Assembly (NCBI RefSeq): GCF_017303275.1 | Contig: NZ_JAFKOJ010000009.1 | Span: forward strand, 186,001 to 250,000 | Length of the DNA: 64,000 nucleotides | Source: Bacillus sp. NTK034 | GTDB lineage: Bacteria; Bacillota; Bacilli; Bacillales; Cytobacillaceae | Direction of reading: 5' to 3' | In this document: in pieces, positions 25,296-34,756 of the stretch | Layout of the letters: each line of letters begins with the position of its first letter | How positions within the stretch are numbered: the stretch's first letter is position 1 | The notes under the pieces: model-generated | Database searches by the model: none | Seen by the model: the letters and a program-made list of their open reading frames with translations, nothing else | What the model was told of the DNA's origin: nothing | Translations under genes and position numbers: made by a program

Positions 25296-26642
25296 TTAGA
25301 TATAAGAATAGGTTAACGCACGAATCCCGTCCCCGATCTTCTTCACTCCAACTCCAATTTTCCGGTCCTCCACCTGAGAGACACTCAATCGAATTCTATT
25401 TTCCTTTAGATATTCTGGAAGATACATTGGTGCAGCATCCTGAACCAATACATTTTTCTTTTGGAGATGCTTCACAAGATTCTTGGCTTTCATTCTGCCC
25501 GGGAGGACAACTGTCGAATAGAATCCCGAATCCCCGCCCGTAAATGAAGTATTGGGAGGCAAATGCTCCAGGTATGCCTTTTTGAGAATGGTGCCCTTTT
25601 TCTTGTATTGACGCCGGAGTTTTTCAATATGGGCTTTAAACATACCGCTGCTTAAGTAAATCTCAAGTGCCCCTTGTGTGAGGACGGGTGTATGGACGTC
25701 CGCTGCAAATTTGGCCTGTGTAAAACTTTTCATTAAGGCTTCTGGAAGGACTGCCAATCCTAATCGCAGCCCTGGCAGCAAAACTTTCGAAAAGCTTTTT
25801 GTGTAAATGACTCTTCCGGAAGGATCAAAGGCAAACATGGGATCTTCCTTTTTTCTTGTATCAAGATCACCCATGTAGTCATCCTCCACTATGTAGACAT
25901 CATATTTCTGAGCGAGCTCGACCATATCCTTTTTTTCCTGGTTGGAGTAGCTGCAGCCTGTAGGGTTTTGAAATCTGGAAACAGTGTAGAAAAACTTGAT
26001 GTTTCTCTCTCTGAATATCTTTTCTAAGTAATTGAGGTCAATGCCTTTCTGATTCACCTCTATGCCAATAGGCTTCAAGCCGCGGGAAGTAATGGAATCT
26101 ATGAAACTGAAGTGGGTTGGCTGTTCTGTGCAGATCTCCGTTTTATTATTGGGAAAAGGGAGTGAGACCAAGAGATCCAGAGCCTGCTGGGAGCCGGATA
26201 CCACCGCAATTCTTTCAGCCGGGGCGAAAACCTGCAGATCCTGAAGCTGAGCTGAAAGCTGATGCCGAAGACTCGGCAAACCGAGGGGATTGGAATACTG
26301 AAACATTTCCTCTTTATAAAGCTCAATTGCCTGATTCATACAATGCTGGTAATCACGGTAAGGCATCTTGCTTTTATCCGGTCCTGCTGAGACAAAGTCA
26401 ATGATTGCAGGTTTGTGTTTTTTAGGCAAATCGGTGCCTACCGCAAAATAGCCGCTTTTTGGCACAGAGTAAATCAGATGGGCCTTTTCCAATTCACTGT
26501 AAGCTTTCAGTACAGTGTTGATGCTGCAGCTGTATTCTTTTGCAAAGCTGCGGATGGAAGGGAGCTTTTCTCCGGATTTCAAGCGTTCATCAGCCAATCT
26601 CGATTGGATTTCTCCTATGATTTCATCATATTTAGTGCCCAA
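25296..26642 (-). CDS. MocR-type regulator (GntR HTH fused to PLP aminotransferase fold)
   Basis: A 448-residue MocR/GabR-like protein. The N-terminal winged helix spans residues 1-70 (LKSGEKLPSIRSFAKEYSCSINTVLKAYSELE). The remainder is a fold-type I aminotransferase domain with FFYTVSRFQNPTGCSYS, YIVEDDYMGDLD and the PLP lysine in YTKSFSKVLLPGLRLG. The start is TTG after GAGGAGTG. It is divergent from a class D beta-lactamase gene, with a shared 144-bp intergenic region that may hold its operator. Its ligand is unknown. Confidence 0.88.
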   Translation of the reverse strand: MGTKYDEIIGEIQSRLADERLKSGEKLPSIRSFAKEYSCSINTVLKAYSELEKAHLIYSVPKSGYFAVGTDLPKKHKPAIIDFVSAGPDKSKMPYRDYQHCMNQAIELYKEEMFQYSNPLGLPSLRHQLSAQLQDLQVFAPAERIAVVSGSQQALDLLVSLPFPNNKTEICTEQPTHFSFIDSITSRGLKPIGIEVNQKGIDLNYLEKIFRERNIKFFYTVSRFQNPTGCSYSNQEKKDMVELAQKYDVYIVEDDYMGDLDTRKKEDPMFAFDPSGRVIYTKSFSKVLLPGLRLGLAVLPEALMKSFTQAKFAADVHTPVLTQGALEIYLSSGMFKAHIEKLRRQYKKKGTILKKAYLEHLPPNTSFTGGDSGFYSTVVLPGRMKAKNLVKHLQKKNVLVQDAAPMYLPEYLKENRIRLSVSQVEDRKIGVGVKKIGDGIRALTYSYI

Positions 26643-26786
26643 GTTTACACTCCTCTCGTTGATTTGTATGGGTACAGATGGCCAAAACTGTTCTTTTCTG
26701 TATCCATCATGCTGTTTATAGTATAAGTGACAAATACAGAGCTGACATCATGACGGAAATCCTATTTTATGAAGGAGGAAGAAAAG

Positions 26787-27584
26787 ATGAAGTGGATGAG
26801 AAGAGCGGGTATTGCGGCCCTTTCCGTGCTGCTGCTGCTGACGGGTACAGGAGCTGGGGCATTAGGCGGGCAAGAAAACATAAAAGACCTGCACATTGAA
26901 GAAGCTTTTGCAGGAACAGAGGGCACCATGGTCCTCAAAAATCTTAAGAATGACAAGGTTTATGTCTACAACAAGGAGAGGAGCAAAGAGAGACTGACGC
27001 CTGAATCAACCTTTAAAGTCGCCAATGCCCTGATCGGGCTGGAAACTGCCGCTGTCAGGGATGAATACGAAGTGAATAGGTGGGATGGAGTTGAACGCGA
27101 ATTCGACAGCTGGAACAGGGACCATTCACTGGCTTCTGCCATGAGGGAATCAGCTATCTGGTTTTATCAGGACCTGGCGAGAACGATTGGTGAAAAGAAC
27201 ATGAAAGAGTACGTTTCAAAGATAGACTATGGCAACCAGGATATTTCCGGTGGGATTGATGCGTTTTGGCTGGACAGCAGCCTGAAAATTTCCGCAGCAG
27301 AGCAAGCTGATTTTATAGAAAAGCTTGTGGAGGAGAAGCTGCCTTTTACAGAGAAAAATCAAAAAACTGTCAAGAGAATGATGATTCAGGATGAACAGGA
27401 TCATTTCATACTGCATGGCAAAACGGGGACAAGGCTGTCCGACATGGGACTGGGCTGGTACGTTGGTTTTATTGAAACAGAGAAGGGCACATGGGTGTTT
27501 GCGGTAAATATCGATGGAACAGGTACGGAGGCCAGGAATATTGCTGTAGAAGTACTGAAGGAGAAAGTGATCATTAAAGAGTAA
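26787..27584 (+). CDS. class D beta-lactamase (YbxI/BPU-like)
   Basis: A 265-residue secreted enzyme with a signal peptide (RRAGIAALSVLLLLTGTGAGALG). Active-site motifs are S74-T-F-K77, the S-x-I in ESAIWFYQDLAR, FWLD and K212-TGT. The sequence closely follows B. subtilis YbxI and Bacillus pumilus BPU-type oxacillinases, including REFDSWNRDHSLASAMRESA. ATG 26787 follows AAGGAGG; ATG 26769 overlaps it. Activity in these intrinsic Bacillus enzymes is often weak. The divergent MocR gene could regulate it. Confidence 0.88.
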   Translation: MKWMRRAGIAALSVLLLLTGTGAGALGGQENIKDLHIEEAFAGTEGTMVLKNLKNDKVYVYNKERSKERLTPESTFKVANALIGLETAAVRDEYEVNRWDGVEREFDSWNRDHSLASAMRESAIWFYQDLARTIGEKNMKEYVSKIDYGNQDISGGIDAFWLDSSLKISAAEQADFIEKLVEEKLPFTEKNQKTVKRMMIQDEQDHFILHGKTGTRLSDMGLGWYVGFIETEKGTWVFAVNIDGTGTEARNIAVEVLKEKVIIKE

Positions 27585-27603
27585 TTTTAACTGATCCTAT
27601 TGA

Positions 27604-27627
27604 GGGAAACCATGTTTATGGTTTCCC
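27604..27627 (+). terminator. hairpin after the beta-lactamase gene
   Basis: GGGAAACCAT and ATGGTTTCCC form a perfect 10-base stem with a GTTT loop, 20 bases after the stop; the following T-run is short. Confidence 0.65.
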
Positions 27628-27783
27628 AATTGTAAAAAGGATGCAGGAATAAATAGCTTACAGATAAAATGTTTTACCAAAATTCCCATATTTCTTAATA
27701 CTCTCCGTATCTTATTTAGAAGGAAAAACGTTATATAAGATGAATGTATTTATTGCAGCTATTAAAGTGAACGGGGGAAAAGT

Positions 27784-28803
27784 ATGAAGGTTTTAATATT
27801 GGGAGGTACTCGTTTTTTAGGAAAAGCGCTGGCAGAAGAAGGCTTGAAAAGAGGTCACGATATTACATTATTCAATCGCGGGAATAATAAAGAAGCGTTT
27901 TCCGAAGTGGAACAGCTCGCAGGTGATAGAGATGGTGATGTGTCGCAGCTCAAAAACAGAAAATGGGATGCCGTAATGGATACATGCGGATTCGCACCGC
28001 ACCAAATTAACAAAATCGCAGCAGTGCTTGGAGATAGCATCGAACATTATACGTACATTTCTAGCATCTCTGTATATAAAGACTGGATTCCGCTCAATCT
28101 CACGGAAGACTATCATTTACAGTCTATGCCGCAGGATCGATTGAAAGATGTTGAGGAAGGCAGAATTTCTCCTTATGAGTATTACGGCGCGTTGAAGGTG
28201 TTATGCGAAGCTGAAGCAGAAAAGCATTGGCCGGGGCGAGTGCTGCATATCAGGGCAGGTCAGCTGGTTGGGCCGTTTGACTATACAGATCGGCTCCCAT
28301 ACTGGGTTCAGCGTGTCTCGGAAGGCGGAAATATAGTGGTGCCGGGACGTCCGGATCGTCCAATTCAATTGATCGACGTGAAAGATATAGCAGCATGGGG
28401 CTTTAATATGGCGGAAAATAGCAAAGCTGGAACGTATAATATTACAGGCCCCGATTATGAATTGACGATGGAAGAGCTTTTGAATACATGTAAATCAGTT
28501 ACAAACAGCAATGCCAAATTTGTCTGGGCCGATGAACAATTTGTATTGGATCATCAAATACAGCCATGGACTGAAATGCCGTTATGGATTCCTGAACATT
28601 TCCCGTTAGATGGAGAAGATAAACCGTGGCACATGTGCATCAGCGTAAAAAAGGCCATAGAAAACGGACTTTCCTTCAGACCGCTTGAAGATACAATTCA
28701 GGATGTATATCAATGGGAGAAAGGGAGACAGGATTCCGGACGAAAAGCTGGAATATCTCGTGAAAAAGAGCAAGAGCTGCTGGATGCCTGGTTTCAAAAA
28801 TAG
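27784..28803 (+). CDS. NAD-dependent epimerase/dehydratase family protein (extended SDR)
   Basis: A 339-residue protein with the Rossmann motif ILGGTRFLGKALAEEGLKRGH and NRGN loop, then DAVMDTCGFAPHQI, YTYISSISVYKD and the active-site-like YEYYGALK. This atypical SDR group includes plant CSP41-like and reductase-like proteins acting on nucleotide sugars or binding RNA. ATG follows a GGGGGA ribosome binding site. Monocistronic; substrate unknown. Confidence 0.8.
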   Translation: MKVLILGGTRFLGKALAEEGLKRGHDITLFNRGNNKEAFSEVEQLAGDRDGDVSQLKNRKWDAVMDTCGFAPHQINKIAAVLGDSIEHYTYISSISVYKDWIPLNLTEDYHLQSMPQDRLKDVEEGRISPYEYYGALKVLCEAEAEKHWPGRVLHIRAGQLVGPFDYTDRLPYWVQRVSEGGNIVVPGRPDRPIQLIDVKDIAAWGFNMAENSKAGTYNITGPDYELTMEELLNTCKSVTNSNAKFVWADEQFVLDHQIQPWTEMPLWIPEHFPLDGEDKPWHMCISVKKAIENGLSFRPLEDTIQDVYQWEKGRQDSGRKAGISREKEQELLDAWFQK

Positions 28804-28882
28804 AAAAAGGATACTTTGTGATGGGGTATTATCCCAACGTCCATATTAGGTTGTACTTACCTTACTAATAATAATGCTAATG

Positions 28883-28919
28883 AAAAATGACAGGTACAAA
28901 TTACACTGTCATTTTTTTT
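28883..28919 (+). terminator. intrinsic terminator after the epimerase gene
   Basis: AAAAATGACAG pairs with CTGTCATTTTT around a 12-base loop and the T-run extends to eight Ts. Confidence 0.8.
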
Positions 28920-29050
28920 ACACTTACCATCTGTTTGTACACTATCAGTTACCCTCCTTCTGTTTACTCAGAAACTTAATAAACCTTTACAAAAGGGTAC
29001 CTATTTCTTAATGACAAAGTGCTATAAACATATTATTGGAGGTGGAAGTG

Positions 29051-29623
29051 ATGGAGAAAAAGGTTTTAGTGAAAAATAATCCTATCATAGCTGCCGTACG
29101 CGATGTCTCATTAATTGAGAGAGCTGTTCTTTCACCTGTTGAGACGATCTTTTTAATGACAGGTGATATTTTCTCAATTGAGCATTGCGTTGAAGAAAGC
29201 AGAAAGTATCACAAGTCTATTTTTCTGCATGTTGATCTAATCAAAGGCATAGCGAATGATCGAGAAGGAATAAAGTACTTATCTCAAAAAGTAAAGCCAG
29301 ATGGGATTGTTTCGACAAAAAATCAATTGATTCAGGCTGCTAAAAAAGAGGGATTATTAACGATCCAGCATTTATTTATGCTGGATACACAAGCATATGA
29401 AAATGGAATTCGAAACGTATCTAATGTACAGCCTGATGCAATTGAGATTATGCCCGGATTAATGCCAAGAGTCATAAGGGAGATTTACGAAAAAATAGAT
29501 TGTCCTATTATTACAGCTGGATTAATTAAAAATCCGAATGAGATAAAAGAGGTGTTAGAGGCTGGAGCACACGGTGTAGCGATCGGTGAACCTGTTTTAT
29601 GGAGTTTAGACTCTAAATTCTAG
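29051..29623 (+). CDS. glpP: glycerol-3-phosphate responsive antiterminator GlpP
   Basis: A 190-residue TIM-barrel-like GlpP: NPIIAAVRDVSLIERAVLS, VFLMTGDIFSIEHCVEESRK-like and the end IITAGLIKNPNEIKEVLEAGAHGVAIGEPVLW. GlpP binds glycerol 3-phosphate and prevents termination in glp leader mRNAs. ATG 29051 follows TTGGAGG; an in-frame TTG at 29036 overlaps it. In most Bacillus glpP precedes glpFKD; here the next gene is a PhoD phosphodiesterase behind an attenuator-like hairpin, suggesting a different or additional target. Confidence 0.9.
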   Translation: MEKKVLVKNNPIIAAVRDVSLIERAVLSPVETIFLMTGDIFSIEHCVEESRKYHKSIFLHVDLIKGIANDREGIKYLSQKVKPDGIVSTKNQLIQAAKKEGLLTIQHLFMLDTQAYENGIRNVSNVQPDAIEIMPGLMPRVIREIYEKIDCPIITAGLIKNPNEIKEVLEAGAHGVAIGEPVLWSLDSKF

Positions 29624-29771
29624 TTGAAATGTGAAGAAATCTTTAACAATTATTTTACTTAATAACAATACTGTTTTAATAATGAAGTTTTACTATGACA
29701 ATGTAGATGATGAATACTTATATGTCAAAAATTACATATTATCTAACTGCCAAGGGTGGAGTAAATGGAGA

Positions 29772-29846
29772 AAACCCAGGTATAGTTACTAGTTTTATTA
29801 AGCATAGGAATGCTTTTTAGGGCTGGCTATACTTGGGTTTTTTGTT
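29772..29846 (+). terminator. nested hairpin/terminator, candidate GlpP-type attenuator
   Basis: Outer arms of 14 bases (29772-29785, AAACCCAGGTATAG, and 29827-29840, one G:T pair) lead into TTTTTT. Inside, AGCAT-AGGA-ATGCT followed by TTTTT (29801-29819) is a second terminator-like hairpin, so two alternative structures are possible. It may simply end glpP transcripts, or act as an antitermination target for the next gene. Confidence 0.6.
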
Positions 29847-30157
29847 CTCTTTAGTCAATATAGGATGAGGAAATAGCCTATACTGCTTCGGTTGTCTTTG
29901 TCAATTGACCTCCACGAAAGTGGATTCAATATAGAAACCTTTATTTTTGAAAGGGAGGAAGCGCTAATTGAGCAAATAAGACAAAGTATTAAATAAGGAC
30001 GCTAAATAAACGCCCTTCTGGCTGCACCTATTAAGTGCAGCTGCTTTCGTTATCGAAATAGCTAGAAAGCGAGCTTAGAAGCTGCATAGTCAGCTTGGAA
30101 AAATTTCCTGCCAGCTCGTTTAAAGTTATTTAAATCTAGTAAAAGGGAGAGAGTACA
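29847..30157. other. gene-free leader region before phoD-like gene
   Basis: No convincing gene is seen. A GGGAGGAAG followed by TTG AGC AAA TAA (about 29954-29975) is a ribosome binding site with a three-codon frame. GCTGCAC/GTGCAGC (30021-30043) and CGAGCT/AGCTCG dyads indicate RNA structure. With the upstream attenuator this may be a long regulated 5' leader. Confidence 0.4.
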
Positions 30158-32485
30158 TTGAATAACCAAAAATGGTTAAAAGACATTACCGCAAAAAAGA
30201 TGACTCGCCGAAATTTTTTAGAAGTTACAGGGAAAACAGCCGCAGTTGCAGCCTTTTTTTCGCTGCCTGTCATTACGTCAGTAAACGCAGAGGAAACACC
30301 AGACTTTTCAGCTTATCCATTTACGCTGGGTGTTGCCTCTGGCGACCCGCTTTCGGATAGTGTTGTTTTATGGACAAGGCTTGCTCCTAATCCGCTTGCA
30401 GAGGACGGAAATGGAGGGATGGATAAGCGCTATGTTTCTGTTGAATGGGAAGTGGCAGAAGACGAAGCTTTTAAGAAGATTGTTCGTAGAGGAAAAGAAA
30501 TTACAGGGCCTGAACTAGGTCATTCAGTGCATGCTGAAGTCTTTGGCTTAAGGCCATGGAGAGAGTATTATTACCGTTTCAAGGCTGGTAATGAAATTAG
30601 TCCCGTGGGGAGAACAAAAACTGCTCCTGGTGAAGGCTCACATCTTAAGAGTCTCTCATTCGCAATTGCTTCCTGCCAAGCATGGGCAGGTGGACGCTTT
30701 GCCGCTTACAAAAATATGGCTGAGGAGGACCTGGACGTTGTGTTCCACCTTGGTGACTATATTTATGAAAAAGGGGATACTGAAACACTGGCAGATTATC
30801 GCCTCCTTCATGCACAATACAAAACATCACCAGATTTGCAGGCAGCGCATAGTGCTTTCCCCTTTATTGTGACGTTTGATGACCATGAGGTAGATAATGA
30901 TTGGTCCAATGATATTTCTGATCCGAACTATCCGGAAGGAGAGCGTGAACGTTTTCTGGCAGTGCGTGCGGCTGCGTTCCAGGCCTATTATGAGCATATG
31001 CCGCTAAGGCGCCGCTCCAAACCGAATGGCCCAGATATGCTTCTTTACCGTAAATTTACATATGGAGATCTTGCAGAATTCAGTGTGCTGGATACAAGAC
31101 AATACCGTGACAATCAAGTAGGAAAAGGATTTCCAGGCGGTCCGCTTGATCCTGAAGCTTCTAATCCGGAAAGAACGATGGTAGGATCTGAACAAGGATT
31201 ATGGCTCATCGGAAATCTTCACCGTTCACAGGCAAAATGGAATGTGCTGGCACAGCAAACAATGATGGCTCAATATGACTACGATCCAGGTGAGGGAATT
31301 AGTGTTAACCATGATCAGTGGGATGGATACTCGGCAGATCGGGATCGCCTTTTCGAATTTATTAAGAAGCGTCGACCATCCAATCCAATTGTTCTAGGCG
31401 GGGATTGGCATTCAAGCTGGGTAAATGATTTAAAGGAGGATTTCAATGATCCAAAATCCAAGACACTTGCTACCGAGTTTGTCGGGACGTCGATTAGCTC
31501 TGGCTGTGGCTGGAAGGATCAGGTTGAAGCAGCATTATCGGTTAATCCGCATGTCAAGTTCTTTGATGGTGAATATCGTGGATATGTACGATTTCACGTC
31601 ACACATAAATCATGGCAAAGTGATTATCGAGTTGTCTCATCACCTAGTAATCCAGAGGCTGCCGCAAGCACCATCGCCTCCTTTGAAGTAAAGAATGGTA
31701 AGGCTGGGGCGATGCGAATAGGCGGAGTGGATGTAACAGACATTCAAGCGAACACGATGATAGCAGGAAAACCAAGCCCTGTTACCGTCTCCCTCAGCAA
31801 TGGGACGAAAAAAGCAGCGAAAGTTCATGTAAGCATTCCAGTTCCTAAGGGCTGGAAGAGTGAGAGTGTGACTGCGGTTATTGAAGCGCAATCTTCATTA
31901 ACGGTTGAGGTAATGGCAACACCTCCAGCAGCTGTTCCAGCTGCAGAAAGACTTCGTGTAGAGGTGGACGCCGGCAAAACAACTGTTTTTGGCCGGCCAA
32001 GAGATGTTCAGGCAGTCTCTGTCCCCGCTGGAGACGAGTTTCTGCTCGCTCTTGATGCCGGAGTTTCAACGTCGCCTGTCTTTACGTCCTTTAAACGCTT
32101 TGTTCCAGAAGATACCTGGGATAATGCGAAGGGGTATGGATGGATCGGAACTTCCCATTCGGCGAGGGATCGAAATAAGCTGGATGAGCTGCAGCGCGAT
32201 ATGATCGTGGGCCGGGATGCTCCAGCAACGTTAAGGCTGGCGATTCCAGCGGGTATTCATCGCATTTATTTCCTAACAGGAGATGCCATTTATACCTCAG
32301 CAAACACGATCATTCATTCAGATAACAAGATGCTTGCTGAGACAGGCGGAACGCTGGCACCGGGACAATTCAAATGGCTCCATTTTGATTTAGATGGAGG
32401 CAGCAGCGGAAAAGAAATCGACTTGTCCATTACGGGGGAGCTTGGAGATGGATGGTGGAGACTGGTTTCCCTAATGATGAAGTAG
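30158..32485 (+). CDS. phoD: Tat-exported PhoD-family alkaline phosphatase/phosphodiesterase, extended C-terminus
   Basis: A 775-residue secreted metalloenzyme. The Tat signal has T-R17-R18-NFLEV and a hydrophobic stretch ending near SVNA. The PhoD domain (about residues 50-510) has an Ig-like start (LGVASGDPLSDSVVLWTRL), then HLGDYIYE, FDDHEVDNDW and GGDWHSSW metal ligands. Beyond the usual 550-580 residues are a NEW3-like beta domain (about 525-600) and a final beta domain rich in tryptophan (to 775). PhoD cleaves wall teichoic acid and phosphodiesters, releasing glycerol phosphates, which fits the upstream GlpP. No tatA/tatC gene is adjacent. Confidence 0.85.
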   Translation: MNNQKWLKDITAKKMTRRNFLEVTGKTAAVAAFFSLPVITSVNAEETPDFSAYPFTLGVASGDPLSDSVVLWTRLAPNPLAEDGNGGMDKRYVSVEWEVAEDEAFKKIVRRGKEITGPELGHSVHAEVFGLRPWREYYYRFKAGNEISPVGRTKTAPGEGSHLKSLSFAIASCQAWAGGRFAAYKNMAEEDLDVVFHLGDYIYEKGDTETLADYRLLHAQYKTSPDLQAAHSAFPFIVTFDDHEVDNDWSNDISDPNYPEGERERFLAVRAAAFQAYYEHMPLRRRSKPNGPDMLLYRKFTYGDLAEFSVLDTRQYRDNQVGKGFPGGPLDPEASNPERTMVGSEQGLWLIGNLHRSQAKWNVLAQQTMMAQYDYDPGEGISVNHDQWDGYSADRDRLFEFIKKRRPSNPIVLGGDWHSSWVNDLKEDFNDPKSKTLATEFVGTSISSGCGWKDQVEAALSVNPHVKFFDGEYRGYVRFHVTHKSWQSDYRVVSSPSNPEAAASTIASFEVKNGKAGAMRIGGVDVTDIQANTMIAGKPSPVTVSLSNGTKKAAKVHVSIPVPKGWKSESVTAVIEAQSSLTVEVMATPPAAVPAAERLRVEVDAGKTTVFGRPRDVQAVSVPAGDEFLLALDAGVSTSPVFTSFKRFVPEDTWDNAKGYGWIGTSHSARDRNKLDELQRDMIVGRDAPATLRLAIPAGIHRIYFLTGDAIYTSANTIIHSDNKMLAETGGTLAPGQFKWLHFDLDGGSSGKEIDLSITGELGDGWWRLVSLMMK

Positions 32486-32501
32486 GATAGTGAGGTCATT
32501 T

Positions 32502-32531
32502 GCAGGTGGCTTCCACATTGCCGCCACCTGC
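32502..32531. terminator. hairpin after phoD-like gene
   Basis: GCAGGTGGC and GCCACCTGC, perfect 9-base arms with a 12-base loop, 17 bases past the stop. No T-run follows, so it may be a 3' protective hairpin. The remaining gap to 32819 has short open frames without good ribosome binding sites; I call no gene there. Confidence 0.55.
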
Positions 32532-32819
32532 TAGATACGAAGGGATTTCAGGAACTCTAAAGGTGAAACAGTTAACAATAGGAAAATATATTGTGCTGGG
32601 ACTCTTTTGAAAGAAAAAAAGCGCAAAGGAGGAAAACCAGTTTCTTCAACAGCTTTATTTGGACATTCAAACATTTGGAGAACGGAAAAAACTAAAATCA
32701 TATCTATATACATCCCATATTTCCACCCGTCAGGAAGCCCTATAACAGTTATCTAAAAAGGAAATCATGCAAATAGGTTGAATTTAAATAGGTAATACGG
32801 TTTGAAAGGAATTTTAGAA

Positions 32820-33230
32820 ATGAAAAATATTTCGTTAATACATTCGTCGATGTTGCCTGCAGTTGACTATGCTTACGCCTCCCATGTTCCTGCTGGAATG
32901 GATCTTTATTTTATGGCAGGAGCCTGCCCGCTCGACCAAGAGGGAAAAGTGCCTGAGGGAATCAGATATGAAGAACAGGCCAAACTTTGTGTTGAAAACC
33001 TGAAAGCTGCCTTAAAGGAATGTGGTGCTGAATTAAAGGATGTGGCATATACAAGAGTCCTCGTCGCATCTTCTGACCAGTCAGATTTGGTGGCCGCATG
33101 GCAGGCAATTAGAGAAGAATTCGGTTCTCATGATGTTCCAAGTACATTGTCAGGTGTCACCGTTTTGGGTTATAGCGGCCAATTAGTTGAGATAGAAGCG
33201 GTTGCTGCATTACCCCAAAACGCAAAATAA
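32820..33230 (+). CDS. RidA family protein (YjgF/YER057c/UK114)
   Basis: A 136-residue RidA-like protein with FMAGACPLDQEGKVPEG, EEQAKLCVENLKAALKECGAELKDVAYTRV and the C-terminal GYSGQLVEIEAVA. The arginine of canonical imine deaminases (usually in the R-x-C-V/A-x-A motif) is not apparent near the C-terminus, so it may belong to a RidA subfamily without deaminase activity. ATG 32820 follows GAAAGGA. Monocistronic. Confidence 0.82.
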   Translation: MKNISLIHSSMLPAVDYAYASHVPAGMDLYFMAGACPLDQEGKVPEGIRYEEQAKLCVENLKAALKECGAELKDVAYTRVLVASSDQSDLVAAWQAIREEFGSHDVPSTLSGVTVLGYSGQLVEIEAVAALPQNAK

Positions 33231-33248
33231 GCAGCCTGACTACAGAAA

Positions 33249-33283
33249 TGGACCCTCCTGCAAAAGCAGTCGGGTCTATTTTT
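33249..33283. terminator. bidirectional terminator between ridA-like and ABC-F genes
   Basis: GGACCC-TCCTGC / GCAG-TC-GGGTCT with an AAAA loop. A T-run follows on the plus side, and the convergent ABC-F gene ends just beyond it. Confidence 0.65.
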
Positions 33284-33287
33284 TCTT

Positions 33288-34754
33288 TTAGCTCTTCTTT
33301 AGAACCAGCATCTTTTCTTCTATGGCATACACACAATCAGCCACCCGTTCAACAAACACTTTATCATGTGAAACCAGCAGGACGGTTCCTTTATAGGCTT
33401 CTAAAAACCGTTCCAGCGCTTCGATGCAATAAATATCCAGAAAATTTGTGGGTTCATCTAATATCAGCACATTATATCTGCCAAGGAAAAGCTGGCACAG
33501 CACGAGACGGATAGCTTCTCCGCCGCTCAAATTGCGCACATCCTTTTTCAGGTCATTCCCTGTAAAACACATGGAGTGAAGAACAGAACGGATTTTACTA
33601 TCTTCATAATCGCTTTTTTCTTTCATATATTCCAGCACCGTTTTGCTTTTATCGAATTGATAATCCATCTGTTCATAGGCGCCTGCAACTGCTTTAGGAG
33701 AGAGGGTTATGCCCTCGCCGCGATTCAGGATGTGGTTGAGCAGAGTTGTTTTTCCTGATCCGTTTTTTCCTGTAATGGCAATGGTATGGCCAAGGGGAAA
33801 TTGGAAGCTTGCTTCTTTCAGGAGTGTTCTTTCTCCGCCTTTTAATGTTACCCGATCGCCCATGATGGGAAATTTATTGTGCATTTCCAGTGCAGGCTGC
33901 TGATGAAAACGAATCGTCATTTCTTCCTTTGGCGCATCCACATTCTCCAGCATCTGTACCCGCTGTTCAATTGCTTTGGCAGCGCGCTGGACAGCTTTTT
34001 GGCTGGTATCCTTGGATTTTGTCATAAACATTTTATTGGCTTTGGCCTTTGTTTCCTTTTTGGAGATATGCCCATTCGCCTGTGTAATCTTATCAGCCTT
34101 TTTCATTTTTTCCTCAGCCGCTTTTAATAGGCGGGACTTCTCTTTCACAAATTTTTCATGCTGCTCGAGCTGCTGTTTTCGCTGCAGGTCTTTTTGTTCC
34201 GTGTAATCAGAATAGTTCCCGGTATATTCTGTCACAGAACCATCTTCAATTTCCCAAATTTTCGTGACGAGATTGTCAAGCACATACCGGTCATGGCTGA
34301 CAAGCACAAGGGCTCCATAATAATAGGTCAGCTCTTCAATAAAGAATTGTGTGCCTTCCTTATCGAGGTGGGTGGTTGGCTCATCAATTAATAAGCCTTC
34401 ATAATAGCTGGAAAAAATTTGCGCCAATTTCCTCCTGGTTCTTTCCCCGCCGCTTAAATTTTCTATTTCGGTTTGAGGAATCGATAGCTGACCAGCCAGT
34501 TTATAATCTATTTCGCCCGCTTCTGGCGCTGACAGCTGATCGAAATAGGCAAAATCAGCAAATCTTTTAACCATTCCTTTTTCAGGCTTTAACTGTCCAG
34601 CCATCAGCTTCAGCAGGGTGCTTTTACCAGTCCCGTTCTTACCGACAATGCCAATCCGGTCAAACTGGTGCACGGCCAGCCGGGGTATGTTTAATACTAA
34701 TCTATCTAAATAGGACACTTCTATATTTTCTAATTCAAAAAGTACATTTTCCAT
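33288..34754 (-). CDS. ABC-F ribosomal protection protein (Msr/Vga-like)
   Basis: A 488-residue soluble protein with two ABC domains and no membrane segment. Domain 1: GKNGTGKST, LSGGERTRRKLAQ, LLIDEPTTHLD. A lysine/glutamine-rich interdomain linker (about residues 185-285) corresponds to the drug-site-reaching P-tip. Domain 2: GKNGSGKTT, LSGGEAIRLVLCQ, LILDEPTNFLD. Msr(A) has the same length, 488. Such proteins dislodge macrolides, lincosamides, streptogramins or pleuromutilins from the ribosome. It starts 2 bases after the RlmA gene and shares the ErmDL-like leader, so macrolide induction is likely. Confidence 0.87.
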   Translation of the reverse strand: MENVLFELENIEVSYLDRLVLNIPRLAVHQFDRIGIVGKNGTGKSTLLKLMAGQLKPEKGMVKRFADFAYFDQLSAPEAGEIDYKLAGQLSIPQTEIENLSGGERTRRKLAQIFSSYYEGLLIDEPTTHLDKEGTQFFIEELTYYYGALVLVSHDRYVLDNLVTKIWEIEDGSVTEYTGNYSDYTEQKDLQRKQQLEQHEKFVKEKSRLLKAAEEKMKKADKITQANGHISKKETKAKANKMFMTKSKDTSQKAVQRAAKAIEQRVQMLENVDAPKEEMTIRFHQQPALEMHNKFPIMGDRVTLKGGERTLLKEASFQFPLGHTIAITGKNGSGKTTLLNHILNRGEGITLSPKAVAGAYEQMDYQFDKSKTVLEYMKEKSDYEDSKIRSVLHSMCFTGNDLKKDVRNLSGGEAIRLVLCQLFLGRYNVLILDEPTNFLDIYCIEALERFLEAYKGTVLLVSHDKVFVERVADCVYAIEEKMLVLKKS

Positions 34755-34756
34755 TC

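Noticed and set aside
32607-32745. Open frame of about 45 codons in the gap after phoD
   Set aside because: AAAGGAGGAAAA lies inside it rather than before a start, and the product has no recognisable features.
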